Position numbers and translations under genes: made by a program. 64,000 nucleotides of DNA, from contig NC_060956.1 in NCBI RefSeq assembly GCF_910589235.1, forward strand, positions 15,590,499-15,654,498, read 5' to 3'. Positions 10,244 to 20,507 of this stretch are shown here, piece after piece. Numbering within the stretch: position 1 is the first letter of the stretch; each line of letters begins with the position of its first letter. A model generated the notes under the pieces. It did not search any database and was not told where the DNA came from. It worked only from the letters and a program-made list of their open reading frames with translations. This DNA comes from Vespa crabro (lineage: Eukaryota; Arthropoda; Insecta; Hymenoptera; Vespidae).

Positions 10244-10529
10244 AAACGAATCTCTTTAGATTCTAATTTCTTTTTAATTTGATATATTAATCGGCCCATA
10301 TTAAATAACCTAACAGCTGCAACTGTTTATGTCAAATATCAAAAGTCACCCGTCACACCCATTAAACCCACTTAACGTTTCAATAATGTCCAATACATTT
10401 ATTTTCGTTTTTATCGTAGACATTTCTCGATCGACATGTCGGTCCAACACGCGAGCGTACATCGTTTTTTTTTTCAACAATTCAATCTCACGTCGAACGA
10501 GCATCAGTTCATATTAGGCCAATTCTTTT
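10244..10529. other. AT-rich spacer
   Basis: No motif, LTR or coding signal recognised. Confidence 0.5.
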
Positions 10530-10748
10530 TCACGACAACATATTCCTAACTTTTATTGGCAGTAAGCTTGTTTCCAATTTAGGAGCGCTTATCTTGGTCA
10601 TCTCAATGTTCGCGATTTCAGGGTTTCTGGCATCCATAATAAGTTCTCGAATCCATACACTGGATGGATCTATCTCATTTAAGCGGATGATTAGTTCGCT
10701 TTTGTTTCCCGACGATGAAAACCTTAATGCCTTTAGTTTCTCTTCCAA
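10530..10748 (-). pseudogene. SAP-like peptide, probably from a retroelement Gag N-terminus
   Basis: The minus strand reads LEEKLKALRFSSSGNKSEL, then IIRLNEIDPSSVW. This matches the SAP motif pattern (L-x-x-x-L-x-x-x-G-L-x-x-x-G-x-K-x-x-L-x-x-R-L). SAP helices bind AT-rich DNA or RNA. Related sequences occur at the Gag N-terminus of some insect Ty3-type elements, and the neighbourhood is full of gypsy debris, so I assign it there rather than to a host gene. The frame opens with a TTG, so no ATG start is seen. Confidence 0.5.
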
Positions 10749-11177
10749 CTCAAGTATTATTAATTAATTTGAATTTTTTGAGCCCATCTTATCTCGAAAG
10801 TCATCGCAATTACTCAAAAGCCTCTGCGACAGTTCTTCCTCCTCGAATTTTGCGCCCAATGTCTTTGATTTGATCCTGGATAAATTTCCAAAATTTGTGT
10901 AGGATCCTATGATATCAAAGTTTTAGATTGAGAAGTATAATAAAATAAATAACTCTCTTTGTTAACAATGTAAAGTTTTATTCTAATAGCTCTTGAATTT
11001 ACTGCTCTTTAACGTTACTTGCTCTATTTCTCATGAAAACTATTCTTTCGTCTTCTCGATACACTGTGATTTCAATTACTCAACCTTTATCTCTTATTTC
11101 ATTTAACGCTTTATCTTGAGTTATCATTTCTGTTTCAATTTCATATGTACTCTTATATTAATCGCTTTTCATAGATA

Positions 11178-11178
<1 letters not shown>

Positions 11179-11256
<78 letters not shown>
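11179..11256. repeat. (CT)n microsatellite
   Basis: About 39 CT units with one early CTTT interruption, lying between the SAP-like peptide and the gypsy gag-protease fragment. Confidence 0.95.
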
Positions 11257-11260
<4 letters not shown>

Positions 11261-11394
11261 AAACATACAAATAAACAAAATACATTCATAGCCAAAGTAA
11301 TGCACTATTATGTCGAAAAACGCAATTTAACAATACTTTGTTAGCGCGGTACTAACGTATCCTATACCTCCTATAATAAATACATTTGTGATTA

Positions 11395-12300
11395 ATTAAC
11401 TGGAGTTAGAGACTACATGAATGAGCACGGAATAGGAATTTCCATCGACTGTTAACTCAGCGCGAAATTCTCTGAGTGTCACGTTCTTATTCAAGCCAAC
11501 GCCACGATATACTGTTTCTTCAGGCACTGAAGTTGGAGACTCTAACTTAATATACTGATCTGCGTGCATCAAACATATATACTTGACGATATCTACTAAC
11601 GCGATGATTTTACAGACGCTGATTATAAACTCTTCAATATATATTACGTGTGTTATCTGAACTGCAACATAGGTGTTTCGAACATTTTACTACAATCTGA
11701 CCTCTTTCTCTGTAGTGAAAACATTTCGGTCTATCATTTTTGGTTGAATAATCCTTGTCCACATGGCCCTGCAGTTTGGAATTGTAACAAATCTTCTTTT
11801 TACTCTGTGTTGGTTGCTGTGTTGGTGCCGTTCTCTTCAATCGCTTCTATCTACCTCCGGTCGAAAAATAGTATTCCCTTAAAACTAAGAGTTGTCACTC
11901 CTGGTAGCTTTTTCTCCTACAAATTGATCTTCTCGTACACTGTCAGTAAATCCGTCTTCGTCGTAAGTCCACTCACGCGAGCTTGATCTCTCAGGATCGG
12001 ACTCAGGATTATTTTTTTATGAATGTAATGCGAAATGACTCTTCTCCAATTACGTTCCTCGAACTTTCTATCTTCAATATCTTCTTATTAGGTCGATGAT
12101 GGAACATGCTTTTTAGTTCTAGAAGTCCTTCGCCGATATTACCAGGAATTCTGGGTTTACTATAAAACCACTCTAATGCTTTTCATCTCAATCTTATTCC
12201 AACTAGTATTTTTGAGTGTTCATTGTTTAATATATACGTACGTCTGGGCAATTATAGTTGTTTTATCCATGCTTCTCAATTACCTGTCACTCTGTCGAAA
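11395..12300 (-). mobile_element. Ty3/gypsy gag, zinc knuckles and protease fragment
   Basis: From 12,300 downward the minus strand reads a Gag capsid-like region (NNEHSKILVGIRLR, KALEWFYSKPRIPGN, LLELKSMFHHRP), then LRDQARVSGLTTKTDLLTVYE. Two decayed CCHC knuckles follow at 11,634-11,840, then a protease-like tract (YRGVGLNKNVTLREFRAELT) near 11,440-11,500. The order fits an insect Ty3/gypsy gag-pol start. Its protease text overlaps in content with that at 7,560-7,720, so this is a second copy of a similar family. RT does not follow. Several stops are present. Confidence 0.8.
11634..11840 (-). pseudogene. Gag zinc-knuckle segment
   Basis: A 68-codon frame with two near-CCHC modules: CYNSKLQGHVDKDY (two Cys lost to Ser and Tyr) and CFHYRERGQIVVKC (Cys to Tyr, His to Gln). 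A basic linker precedes them. Loss of metal ligands shows decay. Confidence 0.75.
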
Positions 12301-13160
12301 GTATTCAGTAACTCAACTATCGTTGTTATGTTGATTTTTAGATGAACGATGTTAGATTCCTCGCTGACATGCTATTAAGGAAATAGCAAAAGAAATTTTA
12401 TTAATATATGAAAATGAAAATACTCTTAATACTAAATTCTTTTAAATCTCAATTACTCTTTGAATATTTCTCTTCGGTCTCTCGAAATTTATTGACCAAT
12501 TTTTTTAAATTTTCTTTACGTTTTTCATTCTTTACGTTCACATGCCTGATCTATACAACCATACACATTTTATCCCGCAATTTGATCATTCTTTCAGATT
12601 TATGCATGCCTTTTTTTTCAAAAGCAGATATACGAGATTTTCTACATATTGTCTGTCTTTCTTTTTTTAAACTCTCTTTCGTCACTCTTTCATTGATATT
12701 CAATCATTTAGTTTTTCACCCATACAGGTCATTCAATAAGATATATTTTTATTTTTATTTTAATTAGATAAGATATATTTTTATTAAAATTTTTCTAACG
12801 TTCATTTTTTTCATTCAATTCTATGAATCGTGCTGAAACTTTTTTATCTTTCACTGACACACTTATTCATGATTCTTTTTATTTCTTTTTCATAAGTATG
12901 TGTGTATATATATCATTTTAGATGTTACTTGATATCTAATCTCTTACACGTGGATGTTAATTCCTTAAATATATACAGTACATATTTACATATGTAAATA
13001 TCTATATGTAGATATATATATATATATATATATATATTCGTTTTATTGTAGCTGATAATATAAAATATTTATCGACATCTACTAGTGAAACGAACATGGA
13101 TCGAGCGATTCTTACTCCATAATTAATTTTGCCACGATTGCATTGCGAACGATGTCGGGG
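12301..13160. other. AT-rich region without recognised genes
   Basis: A plus-strand frame at 12,408-12,767 is Phe/Leu/Ser-rich and looks like a translation of T-rich DNA. A short (TA)n tract lies at about 13,013-13,037. The minus strand may hold further decayed gag leader, but no motif is readable. Confidence 0.5.
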
Positions 13161-13978
13161 ATCTAATACGAACGTGTAATTTTATTTAGGAAGCCATCTC
13201 TAAACGAGTTATTTGTTCTACAGAAAACTAATAACATTATTCTCGCTTCCAAAGAGGTAACACGAAAGAGGTAGGATTTTATCGATAATTCCGGTATAAA
13301 ATGGATGGGTGAAAGTCGTCTATGTATGTAGATAGATATATCTTTAAGGGACTTAATATATCGTGATAAGAATTCACAAAGAGAGAAGGAAAGTTGCGTT
13401 TCTAAAACAAAACAGGATGGGATCATACAGCAGCATCAAAATTTCATTCTCTTTCCTAATGTAGATACGACCAAGTTCTGAGAAGGATGAAAGAATAGGC
13501 GGAGAACATCTCTACCAGCTTTTCTACTCAGTCTTCGTGCTTTCTACGGCTTTCCTTTAGGTTGGATGGAAGAAGTGGTGTGAGAAGAGGGAGATCTTCT
13601 CTTTTGGAACGCATTGCGCGAGATCCTAACTAGCAAAGTTTCCCAGGAGATATACAAGAATACGAACGAGAGTAAAGGGTGGGAAAAGACGGAGCAGTTG
13701 ACAACTTTTTAATCTCCTCGGGAGCTCGTTGTTTCAACAAGGTGGAGCTCGTAGTATAGTTCACCGAGTGAATTTCGCTTGGAATCGTTGGCTTCGATTT
13801 CCTTTATTTTTTTTTTTTTTTTAGTTTAATGAATATTATATTCGTCTATATTTTTTTTATTAGACATAAACGCAATATTTACTATCGAAAATATGAAATA
13901 TTTTAATAAAATATTTTTCTCCGTTAATCTGTGAACGATTGGTGGTGAAAATGATATAAGAAATATGATTGTGTCTTT
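13161..13978. other. non-coding, moderate GC
   Basis: No conserved protein reading on either strand. A poly-T run sits at about 13,806-13,822. The segment at 13,450-13,790 is richer in GC than its surroundings but shows no feature I can name. Confidence 0.45.

Positions 13979-14013
<35 letters not shown>
13979..14013. repeat. (CT)n tract with CTTT interruptions
   Basis: Short imperfect pyrimidine repeat. The long minus-strand frame across 14,015-14,503 arises from this kind of sequence and is not a gene. Confidence 0.9.
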
Positions 14014-14182
14014 ATTATATGATATGTATGTATATCCATTGATGGATATATACACGTAATTCTCTATCGCGATAAAACTTATCGTTCTGATTTTCCAGCA
14101 TCGCCAGACAACGAACAAAACAAGAGCGATTCTCTTTTAGTTTTGTTGCTGTTGTAGCTACTACTACATTTCGAATCAACAT

Positions 14183-14232
14183 CGTCGTCGTCGTCGTCGT
14201 CGTCGTCCTCGTTGTTGTCGTCGTCATCGTTG
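14183..14232. repeat. (CGT)n trinucleotide repeat
   Basis: About eight clean CGT units, then degenerate CGT/TGT copies. CpG-rich trinucleotides like this recur at 38,800-38,880. Confidence 0.9.
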
Positions 14233-14403
14233 TTGCAGTTGTCGTGTTTTCACCTGTAGGGAATACATCGGAAGAATGAAATGTAGAAACGTACGAAACG
14301 TCGTCGAGAAACATCGTCATATTCTCGTTAGCGCAAGCTACCGTGAGATTTCCAAAGAGAAGCGAGCGGAATTGGATGCAAAGTCGGGAAGAGCAGCGAC
14401 GAC

Positions 14404-14406
<3 letters not shown>

Positions 14407-14489
<83 letters not shown>
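14407..14489. repeat. (GA)n microsatellite
   Basis: About 40 GA units. In insects GAGA-factor-type proteins bind such runs, but no promoter is evident next to it. Confidence 0.95.
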
Positions 14490-15049
14490 GAATGAGGCTG
14501 CACCGTAGAAGTGCGCGAGAAGCATTTCGTCGACTTTCATATTTCCTCTTTTACTAGCCCAACCAAAGACGCGTAGTTGAGTCATATCTTACCGTTTGCG
14601 AGCAGCTTGCAAACGCGTATGTAGACGCCGAATTTTTTTCCTTCTTTGTCTCCCTCTTTTTCCTCTCCTTATCTAGCTTCTTCAAATCAAAAATCTTCGA
14701 CACGTTGCAATAAAAATCCTCGTGCTTTTGTGTTCATGTACGATGCTATTATGTACATTATGGAATTTCTATGAATGGACAAACATCTCGACAAAATGAT
14801 TTTTTATTTGCCATGCAAAGATAAATGAGTTGTCATATGGATCCTGGTAAAAATCCGATAGTTAAAACTAAAGAATAATTAAGAATCACTTTCACGGCTT
14901 TTTTTTGGCTTTATCAGATAGGACGTGTATAAGAATCTATGAATATATGCAGCCGTGTATATGGCCTATGCATCGATTTAGGCTTAAATATATACTATAT
15001 CGTTGATAGTGATAATGTATAATAAAGCCAACAATTACGAGGGCGTATA

Positions 15050-15300
15050 AGCGATAAACGTGAACATGATGGAGATACGTGTGCGTTTGGTTCTTCGTAT
15101 TCGCTCGCGCGTGCTCGCCACGAATCCCCGGTCAGACACGATTTACATACCAATTAAAGCGTTCCCTACCTACCCGAGGCTGAACGCCGTAATAAAATCT
15201 ACGGAGCACCGAGTGAGCACATAATAAGTCATTTGCATAAGCCACTCCAACTCGAGCTTAATATTCGCCGGAATCTCATCGAACGAACAAACCTTTTTCT
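15050..15300. promoter_or_regulatory. candidate conserved regulatory block with POU octamer
   Basis: This block has mixed, non-repetitive composition and no open frame. It contains a perfect octamer ATTTGCAT at 15,231-15,238 and CCAATTAAAG near 15,150, a homeodomain-type core. Such dense motif blocks in otherwise AT-rich DNA are typical of enhancers. Function is inferred from composition and motifs only. Confidence 0.3.
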
Positions 15301-16079
15301 TATTCGCTCATTCCGTTCCTTATGTTTACTTCTTAGAACGCGCTTCGTATAGTATTGATACTCCTTTTAATTTTCTAATTGATAAACGAGAGGATGGCAT
15401 ATATTAAGATCACGGGACATATGCATGACAAAAATAACGTTTTTCTAAGCGATTCGACTATGAAAGGATGGCATCCTTGGGAAATAAACGGCGCTTATAC
15501 ATCGAGAAAATTTATGGTAAATACGTCTACATTTTTCAATAGGGAGTGAGGAATTAAGTTACGTTTAAAATTTGTTCATCGTACTTCGACTTTCTACACG
15601 GAATAATTTTCCTCGCTGTTTTATGAACGTGATGATACGTAAATGAAAGTAATCAGAATAGCGTTTTATTTTTATTTCCGTTCGACAATGTAAACAACGA
15701 AATCTTTCTTTGTGCATTTTCTCTTTGGTTTCGCAGCTGTGGCTATCCGCATGGATGTTATGCAAACGAAACTGAGTATTCCTGTTCGTAGGTTTTCCGA
15801 GGAACGATTTACGGGTGGTAATAGCATGCGAGAGGATCCCAAGGCTCGTTCATGTATCATTCATGGGATGGCATCGGTAGGTTACCTGCTTCGACGAAAC
15901 GTAAAGTTGCACATTTAAACGTTCCTTCGGTAGTCGACCATTTCTGGACCGTTTCTATGGACTTAAAAGCATATGTCGCCTTGACCGTGTTTCGTTCAAG
16001 TGAACTTTCATTTCGATAATTAAAGTCACCAAGACATTCCTCGATCAAACTTGGAACAACGGCTGTTAGAGAAGGACAA

Positions 16080-16320
16080 TAAAACAGTTACTAAATCGGA
16101 TCTCGATTGTGAGCTTCCCAGATTTGGAATAGGTTCAGGACACTTTCAAAGTTACTTTTAGAATCGCTCTAACCTCTCTAATTTACGGTGGTGCACCGCC
16201 TCGAGGGGAATTAAATATGTCCCGAAGACCGAAATCCGTTTCTGAGGAGAGCGGTGGGTACACACGGCGGTAACTTTCCGATAAGCCGATGGCTGCTTTA
16301 ACTTTTCTTTGACCAAAAGA
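16080..16320. promoter_or_regulatory. candidate conserved regulatory block with dyad
   Basis: A non-repetitive, frame-free block. It carries a near-perfect 14-bp dyad at 16,187-16,200 around GGTGCACC, TAAT-type cores on both sides (CTCTAATTTAC, GAATTAAAT), and GATAAGCCGATGG near 16,280. It stands out from the AT-rich flanks. Enhancer function is a guess. Confidence 0.3.
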
Positions 16321-16702
16321 TTGAATTTCGTTTTCCCTCTCTCGATCTATCTCATCCTTTTCTCGCTCTTTTTCGTTTTCCTTTTCCGAATTTAACGAAG
16401 TCCCTCGAAAGTTTCACTGAAAGGTATACGGCTATTGTTATACCGGCACTCAGCGAAATTTTCTCGAAAATCGTGCTGGATGGTGAACTCGTGTCATTCA
16501 CGAGGACTGGGAACGAGTAAAGTAATAAGATAAAAAGGAACAAAAGCTTTGCTTCGTGGCATAGAAAACGAATGGCTAGTCGAAGAAACTATTATGTGTA
16601 TCTCCTGTATCTTATCTTGTAAACAATCTTTTCCTGTTTTGTTCACTCATTCCTTATTTTTCCTTACTATTGATGCAATTTTCTAAAATATTTCTAGACT
16701 TG

Positions 16703-16947
16703 CGTCATATACTTGTTTGTAGATCTTTAGACATTGATTTTTCTATTTCTCTTTGATTAATCGATCTATGCAATGCTTACAACGTATAAAACATATTGCC
16801 ACGTCGAAAATGAGTACATTGCAATTGTCAAATTCTGTACTTCGTTGAAATAAACTTTTGCTTTTTAAGAAACGACAATCCTTAATGGTCTTTTTTAAAT
16901 AATACTCCAAATCAACTATTTGATCTTGAGGGATTGGGTTGAATTGG
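16703..16947 (+). repeat. 5' LTR of the errantivirus-like element
   Basis: Aligns with 28,190-28,461 through shared blocks GTCATAT, GTATAAAAC-CATTGC, GTACATTGCAATTG, CTGTACTTCGTTGAAATAAA (which includes an AATAAA signal) and GATCTTGAGGGATTG. A TCTGATACCAGAAGTGG segment just beyond may be the primer-binding region. Exact ends are uncertain because no target duplication is legible. Confidence 0.65.
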
Positions 16948-17559
16948 CCATTATATATGAAAACTCTGATACCAGAAGTGGAATCACGTTCGTGAAGAGC
17001 AATAAAATTAATATTTGATTCCTATTCGTACTGTCGAGCTAATGTTTGTGTATCAAGATTTTAAATCCTTTCATCGAGGTATAGAAGAAACAGAAAACGA
17101 GAAGAAACAAAATACAAAAAACCACATGAAGACTACTATTAACATTAATCTTGTAAACTTCGACAAATTATAACACTTCTATAAAATCTGTAAATTTCTC
17201 TTATAAAGGTAATTCTATATCGTCTAAAATCATAAATAATACAATAAGTATGGAAAAATTGATTATGGACATGCAAGAAATGAAAAAAATCATCTTGATA
17301 TTTATGACTAAAGTAACTTTGACTGGAAAAGATAAAAACTTCTAGAGAAGAAGGTCGACAATTCCGCAATTACTGAAGATAAAAATATAATCGATAGAAC
17401 GTAGCATGAAAATGAAAATAGGAGACGATTAATAACAGCCATTGATGTTAAATTTCGAAGAAGAAGAAAAAACTTCAAGATATTTTCGAAACATATATCG
17501 AACATTCATCGGATTTTGATAAATGGTCTAAATTATTTATATCACGAATAGAAAGAAAT

Positions 17560-18260
17560 GTGACAAGAATACCTCAAGAATACTATTACTTGGCTTGCGG
17601 AGTTAATAAGATTACATAAAATTTATCCTAATCAAAAAACGTTACTTAACAGATAGATTACACATATGGGAGAACTAATTAACGTATTACATATACAATT
17701 CGAAGGATATAAGACTTTAAATGTAATACAAAAAAAAGATGTTTTTGTTTTCAAAAACCGTACGAAACCATCTTAGATAATAATAAACAATTTGTGAACT
17801 GTCAACACATTGCTATCGAATACGCTATTACATAATAGTAATAAAACTAATTTAACAGACAATCACAAGCGTTATGTACTCATTGACGAAAGACAGACAG
17901 GGCTTAATTTATAGCTACGCGGATTAGAAAACGATTATTGATAATTAACCAGCGACACTAAAAAAAGTTCAAGATTTGGTATTTAAGGAAAATACCAAAT
18001 CCATGGTGTACAAATTCCTAGATAACAAGCTTTTGTTATTAAATCGTATTTCATTATCGAGCATCAGGCAGGTGGCACTATCTTCCGTTCAAGCGACCAG
18101 ATATCAGGTAGGGAGGACCGATAATAGACGCATCTATAGACCAATAAACAGGCCCAACAGGCTTATAATATCCACATCGTCCCATATAAGATGTTATCGA
18201 TGCAATGGATCAAACCATTTCACGAGCAACTGCCTAAATTTTCACAAAGTTTCGAATGCA
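17560..18260 (+). pseudogene. errantivirus-like gag with CCHC knuckle
   Basis: The plus strand reads LHKIYPNQKTLL near 17,610, then broken capsid text. An open frame at 17,976-18,515 begins MVFKENTKSMVYKFLDNKLL, contains an Arg/Asn/Pro-rich linker, and carries a clean knuckle CYRCNGSNHFTSNC at 18,192-18,233. The fusion of Gag tail and protease in one frame without a shift is compatible with gypsy decay or read-through. Several stops lie upstream. Confidence 0.75.
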
Positions 18261-18324
18261 ACACGACCACTGGAAAATCCTCAAGATAAGGTATATAGAA
18301 TCAACGGAACAAGAACAGCCGTAC

Positions 18325-18515
18325 TTATTATACACATACTTGGTAAACCTGTTAGATTCTTGGCACACATCGGTGTCGGAATTAACATCATTAAACGACA
18401 TTGCACTGACGGACACAAAATCATCAGGAATGTTAGGAACATTCATGTTCCTAACATAGCTCACAGAAGTAAGCTATTTAACTTTAACAATAATAGAAGA
18501 TTGCGAAATAGATAG
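18325..18515 (+). pseudogene. gypsy protease remnant
   Basis: In the same open frame, VRFLAHIGVGINIIKR occupies the position of the retropepsin loop. The catalytic Asp is His and the D-T/S-G triplet is lost (HIG), so the enzyme would be inactive. The frame ends at 18,515 before RT. Confidence 0.7.
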
Positions 18516-18759
18516 CGATACATGTATTCACATATTTGCAATAGTAGAGTGACTTTCCGATTGAACAAGATGGCATCATAGGACAATCCTTCTTACGCGA
18601 CGAGAATTCCATAGTAGACGTGAGATGAAAGACTATAAGGTGAATTCATCGTCCGGGATAAAATTCTCCACCTTAATCATGACTGTGGACAGATAAAATT
18701 ATTAAAAGAAAATACGTTATTGTAATACACATTCTGTTTGAGAGTGATCGTCAATCTGT

Positions 18760-19064
18760 GTGGTCGACAATATCGATAATATCGTAATCAAGGACAAGAT
18801 CATAAACCGAAAACAATACAGGTATCCGCTGATGCATCGAGAAAAAATCAAGCTCGAAGTACGGGATATTTTGGAGAAGGAAGTCACAAAACCCTCAAAT
18901 TCTCCATGCAATTTCTTATTATGGCTAGTTACAAAGAAGTAAGATATTTTGGGAAAAAATAAATGGTGCATTTATTATAGATTTTAGGAAAATAAATTAA
19001 CTAACGAGACAAGTTTCATACCCACTTCCTAATATCGACCAATTAGTGTTAGATTTACATTGGC
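18760..19064 (+). pseudogene. gypsy RT N-terminal half
   Basis: The frame at 18,760-18,942 reads KQYRYPLMHREKI, VRDILEKEVTKPSNSPCNF and LLWLVTKK, the standard gypsy RT entry segment. After a frameshift, DFRKIN, then VSYPLPNIDQLVLDL follow to about 19,060. The text stops just before the expected LDLASGY/YxDD core, where the 67-bp direct repeat begins. Confidence 0.85.
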
Positions 19065-19131
19065 ATATAATGATATAGAAGAATATAATGATAAATATAA
19101 ATTATTAATAGAAATTAAATGTACTTACTTT
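19065..19131. repeat. 67-bp direct repeat, left copy
   Basis: Aligns without gaps to 25,805-25,871, with eight mismatches counted by eye (about 88% identity). The two copies bracket the minus-strand gypsy insert. It is far too long for a normal retroelement target duplication. Confidence 0.75.
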
Positions 19132-19529
19132 GACTATGTAATCACGACTGACTTTAATCCTAGCGAATACACCATGTATTAGTTGTATATGTTGTTACTC
19201 GTAATGCTTCGTGAAACTTAATTGTTACAGTTCGTTCATTTCTGCGATTTTCGGCATTCTCGTCGGAATTATCAATTATTACAATACAATTATGTGGCAA
19301 TTTACAAAATATTCAACATATATTTCGATTATAATCCTTAATCAATACATTATCATGCATATCAAATATAGGATTCATTGGATATTGATAGTTTTCAGTC
19401 TATTTATAGTTACGATGGTTTTATAAAATTTATTACTCTGTTGTTCTGTTTCAATATCCTCTATCGTCATCAAATACATTCACGATTTCGTATATATTCA
19501 CAACTCCTTTACATTACTATTCTAATTTC

Positions 19530-19780
19530 TTACTTTGATCGGTAGATATGTCGCTCTTAATTAAAACTATTTCACCTTCTTGATAAAATCTCAAATCTCG
19601 GGAAATACTCTCTATGGTGATATATAGCTTAGAGACAAAGTTCTATGAATGTTTAACGGTGTGCCTGTGTGCATCAACGGTCTTCTTCCAACAACACACC
19701 GTCTATCCCGTTTTTAGATGTGTCTGTATACTTTAGTACACCCTGTAGAGTTATAAACCTTCAATATAGGTGAATTACAT
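19530..19780 (-). pseudogene. RNase H and integrase C-terminal remnants joined by deletion
   Basis: The minus strand reads YTDTSKNGIDGVLLEED at 19,731-19,680, the start of RNase H. After only about 100 bp it reads EGEIVLIKSDISTDQSKKLE, which fits the GPY/F-type integrase tail entry. About 1.5 kb of a normal gypsy pol is missing between them. Confidence 0.75.
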
Positions 19781-20507
19781 AAATGACTTTTTAAATTTTG
19801 AAATACTCTATCCTATGCTTCATCCCAGTAATATTTGCCATTCTTTTGTAATAATTCGGTTAAATATCTGATAATATTTAACAGGGAGCAAAACATTTTA
19901 TGAGTCTTTAAAATTAGTTTTATAGAATTATAAAATTATACACGGCTTTTGTATCTGTAATCATTGAGTAATATTAGTAAGTTTCGTTTCCCTGCAATTA
20001 TGTCATCTACACTAATTTCAAATCCTAGATAATCGATTATCTTTTATAATAAGTAACACTCATCTAATTTTATAGTCGAATTTGTCGTTTGCAATGAGTT
20101 AAAAATCTTTCGAAGTTTATCTATTTTTTTTCTTGATAGTTTGTGATGGGGTAATGATTTCGTTCACCTATGCCCATTGCAGTCATGTACTGCAAGTTAC
20201 TTAAAACTACATTAACTAGTCGTTGAAACACAAGACGCGAATGACATTCTAGTGAATTGATAATATCAGTCGGTAATATGTTGTCTTTAGCCATCGTTAT
20301 CTGATAGTATCCAGTAGTTAGGTCAAGTACAATATAATACTTCATATTCAATTGATCCTTTACTTTCAATATAGGATAATATTGTTTAACTGTTTTATGG
20401 TTTACTTCAAAAAAAAAAGTAAGATCATCAAAACGATCTCCAAATGTTTTTAAAAGTATTTTGTGTAAATTTGAAAACAGTCCACTGAGATATTTTCTAA
20501 ATATCAT
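19740..20507 (-). pseudogene. gypsy reverse transcriptase remnant
   Basis: The 128-codon frame at 20,121-20,507 contains TVKQYYPILKVKDQLN, MKYYIVLDLTTGYYQITMA and LVFQRLVNVVLSNLQYM, a gypsy RT palm segment. The catalytic YxDD stretch just beyond is not legible. Further along the same strand, the connection text LTELLQKNGKYYWDEA, then LKSHLCNSPIL appears at about 19,850-19,770. Frames shift between the pieces. Confidence 0.85.

Noticed and set aside
12408..12767. 119-codon plus-strand frame with hydrophobic stretches
   Set aside because: Phe/Leu/Ser-rich reading of T-rich DNA beside minus-strand gag debris; no family match.
14015..14503. 162-codon minus-strand frame
   Set aside because: Mostly a translation of the CT/GA and CGT repeats (poly-Leu/Ser and poly-Thr).
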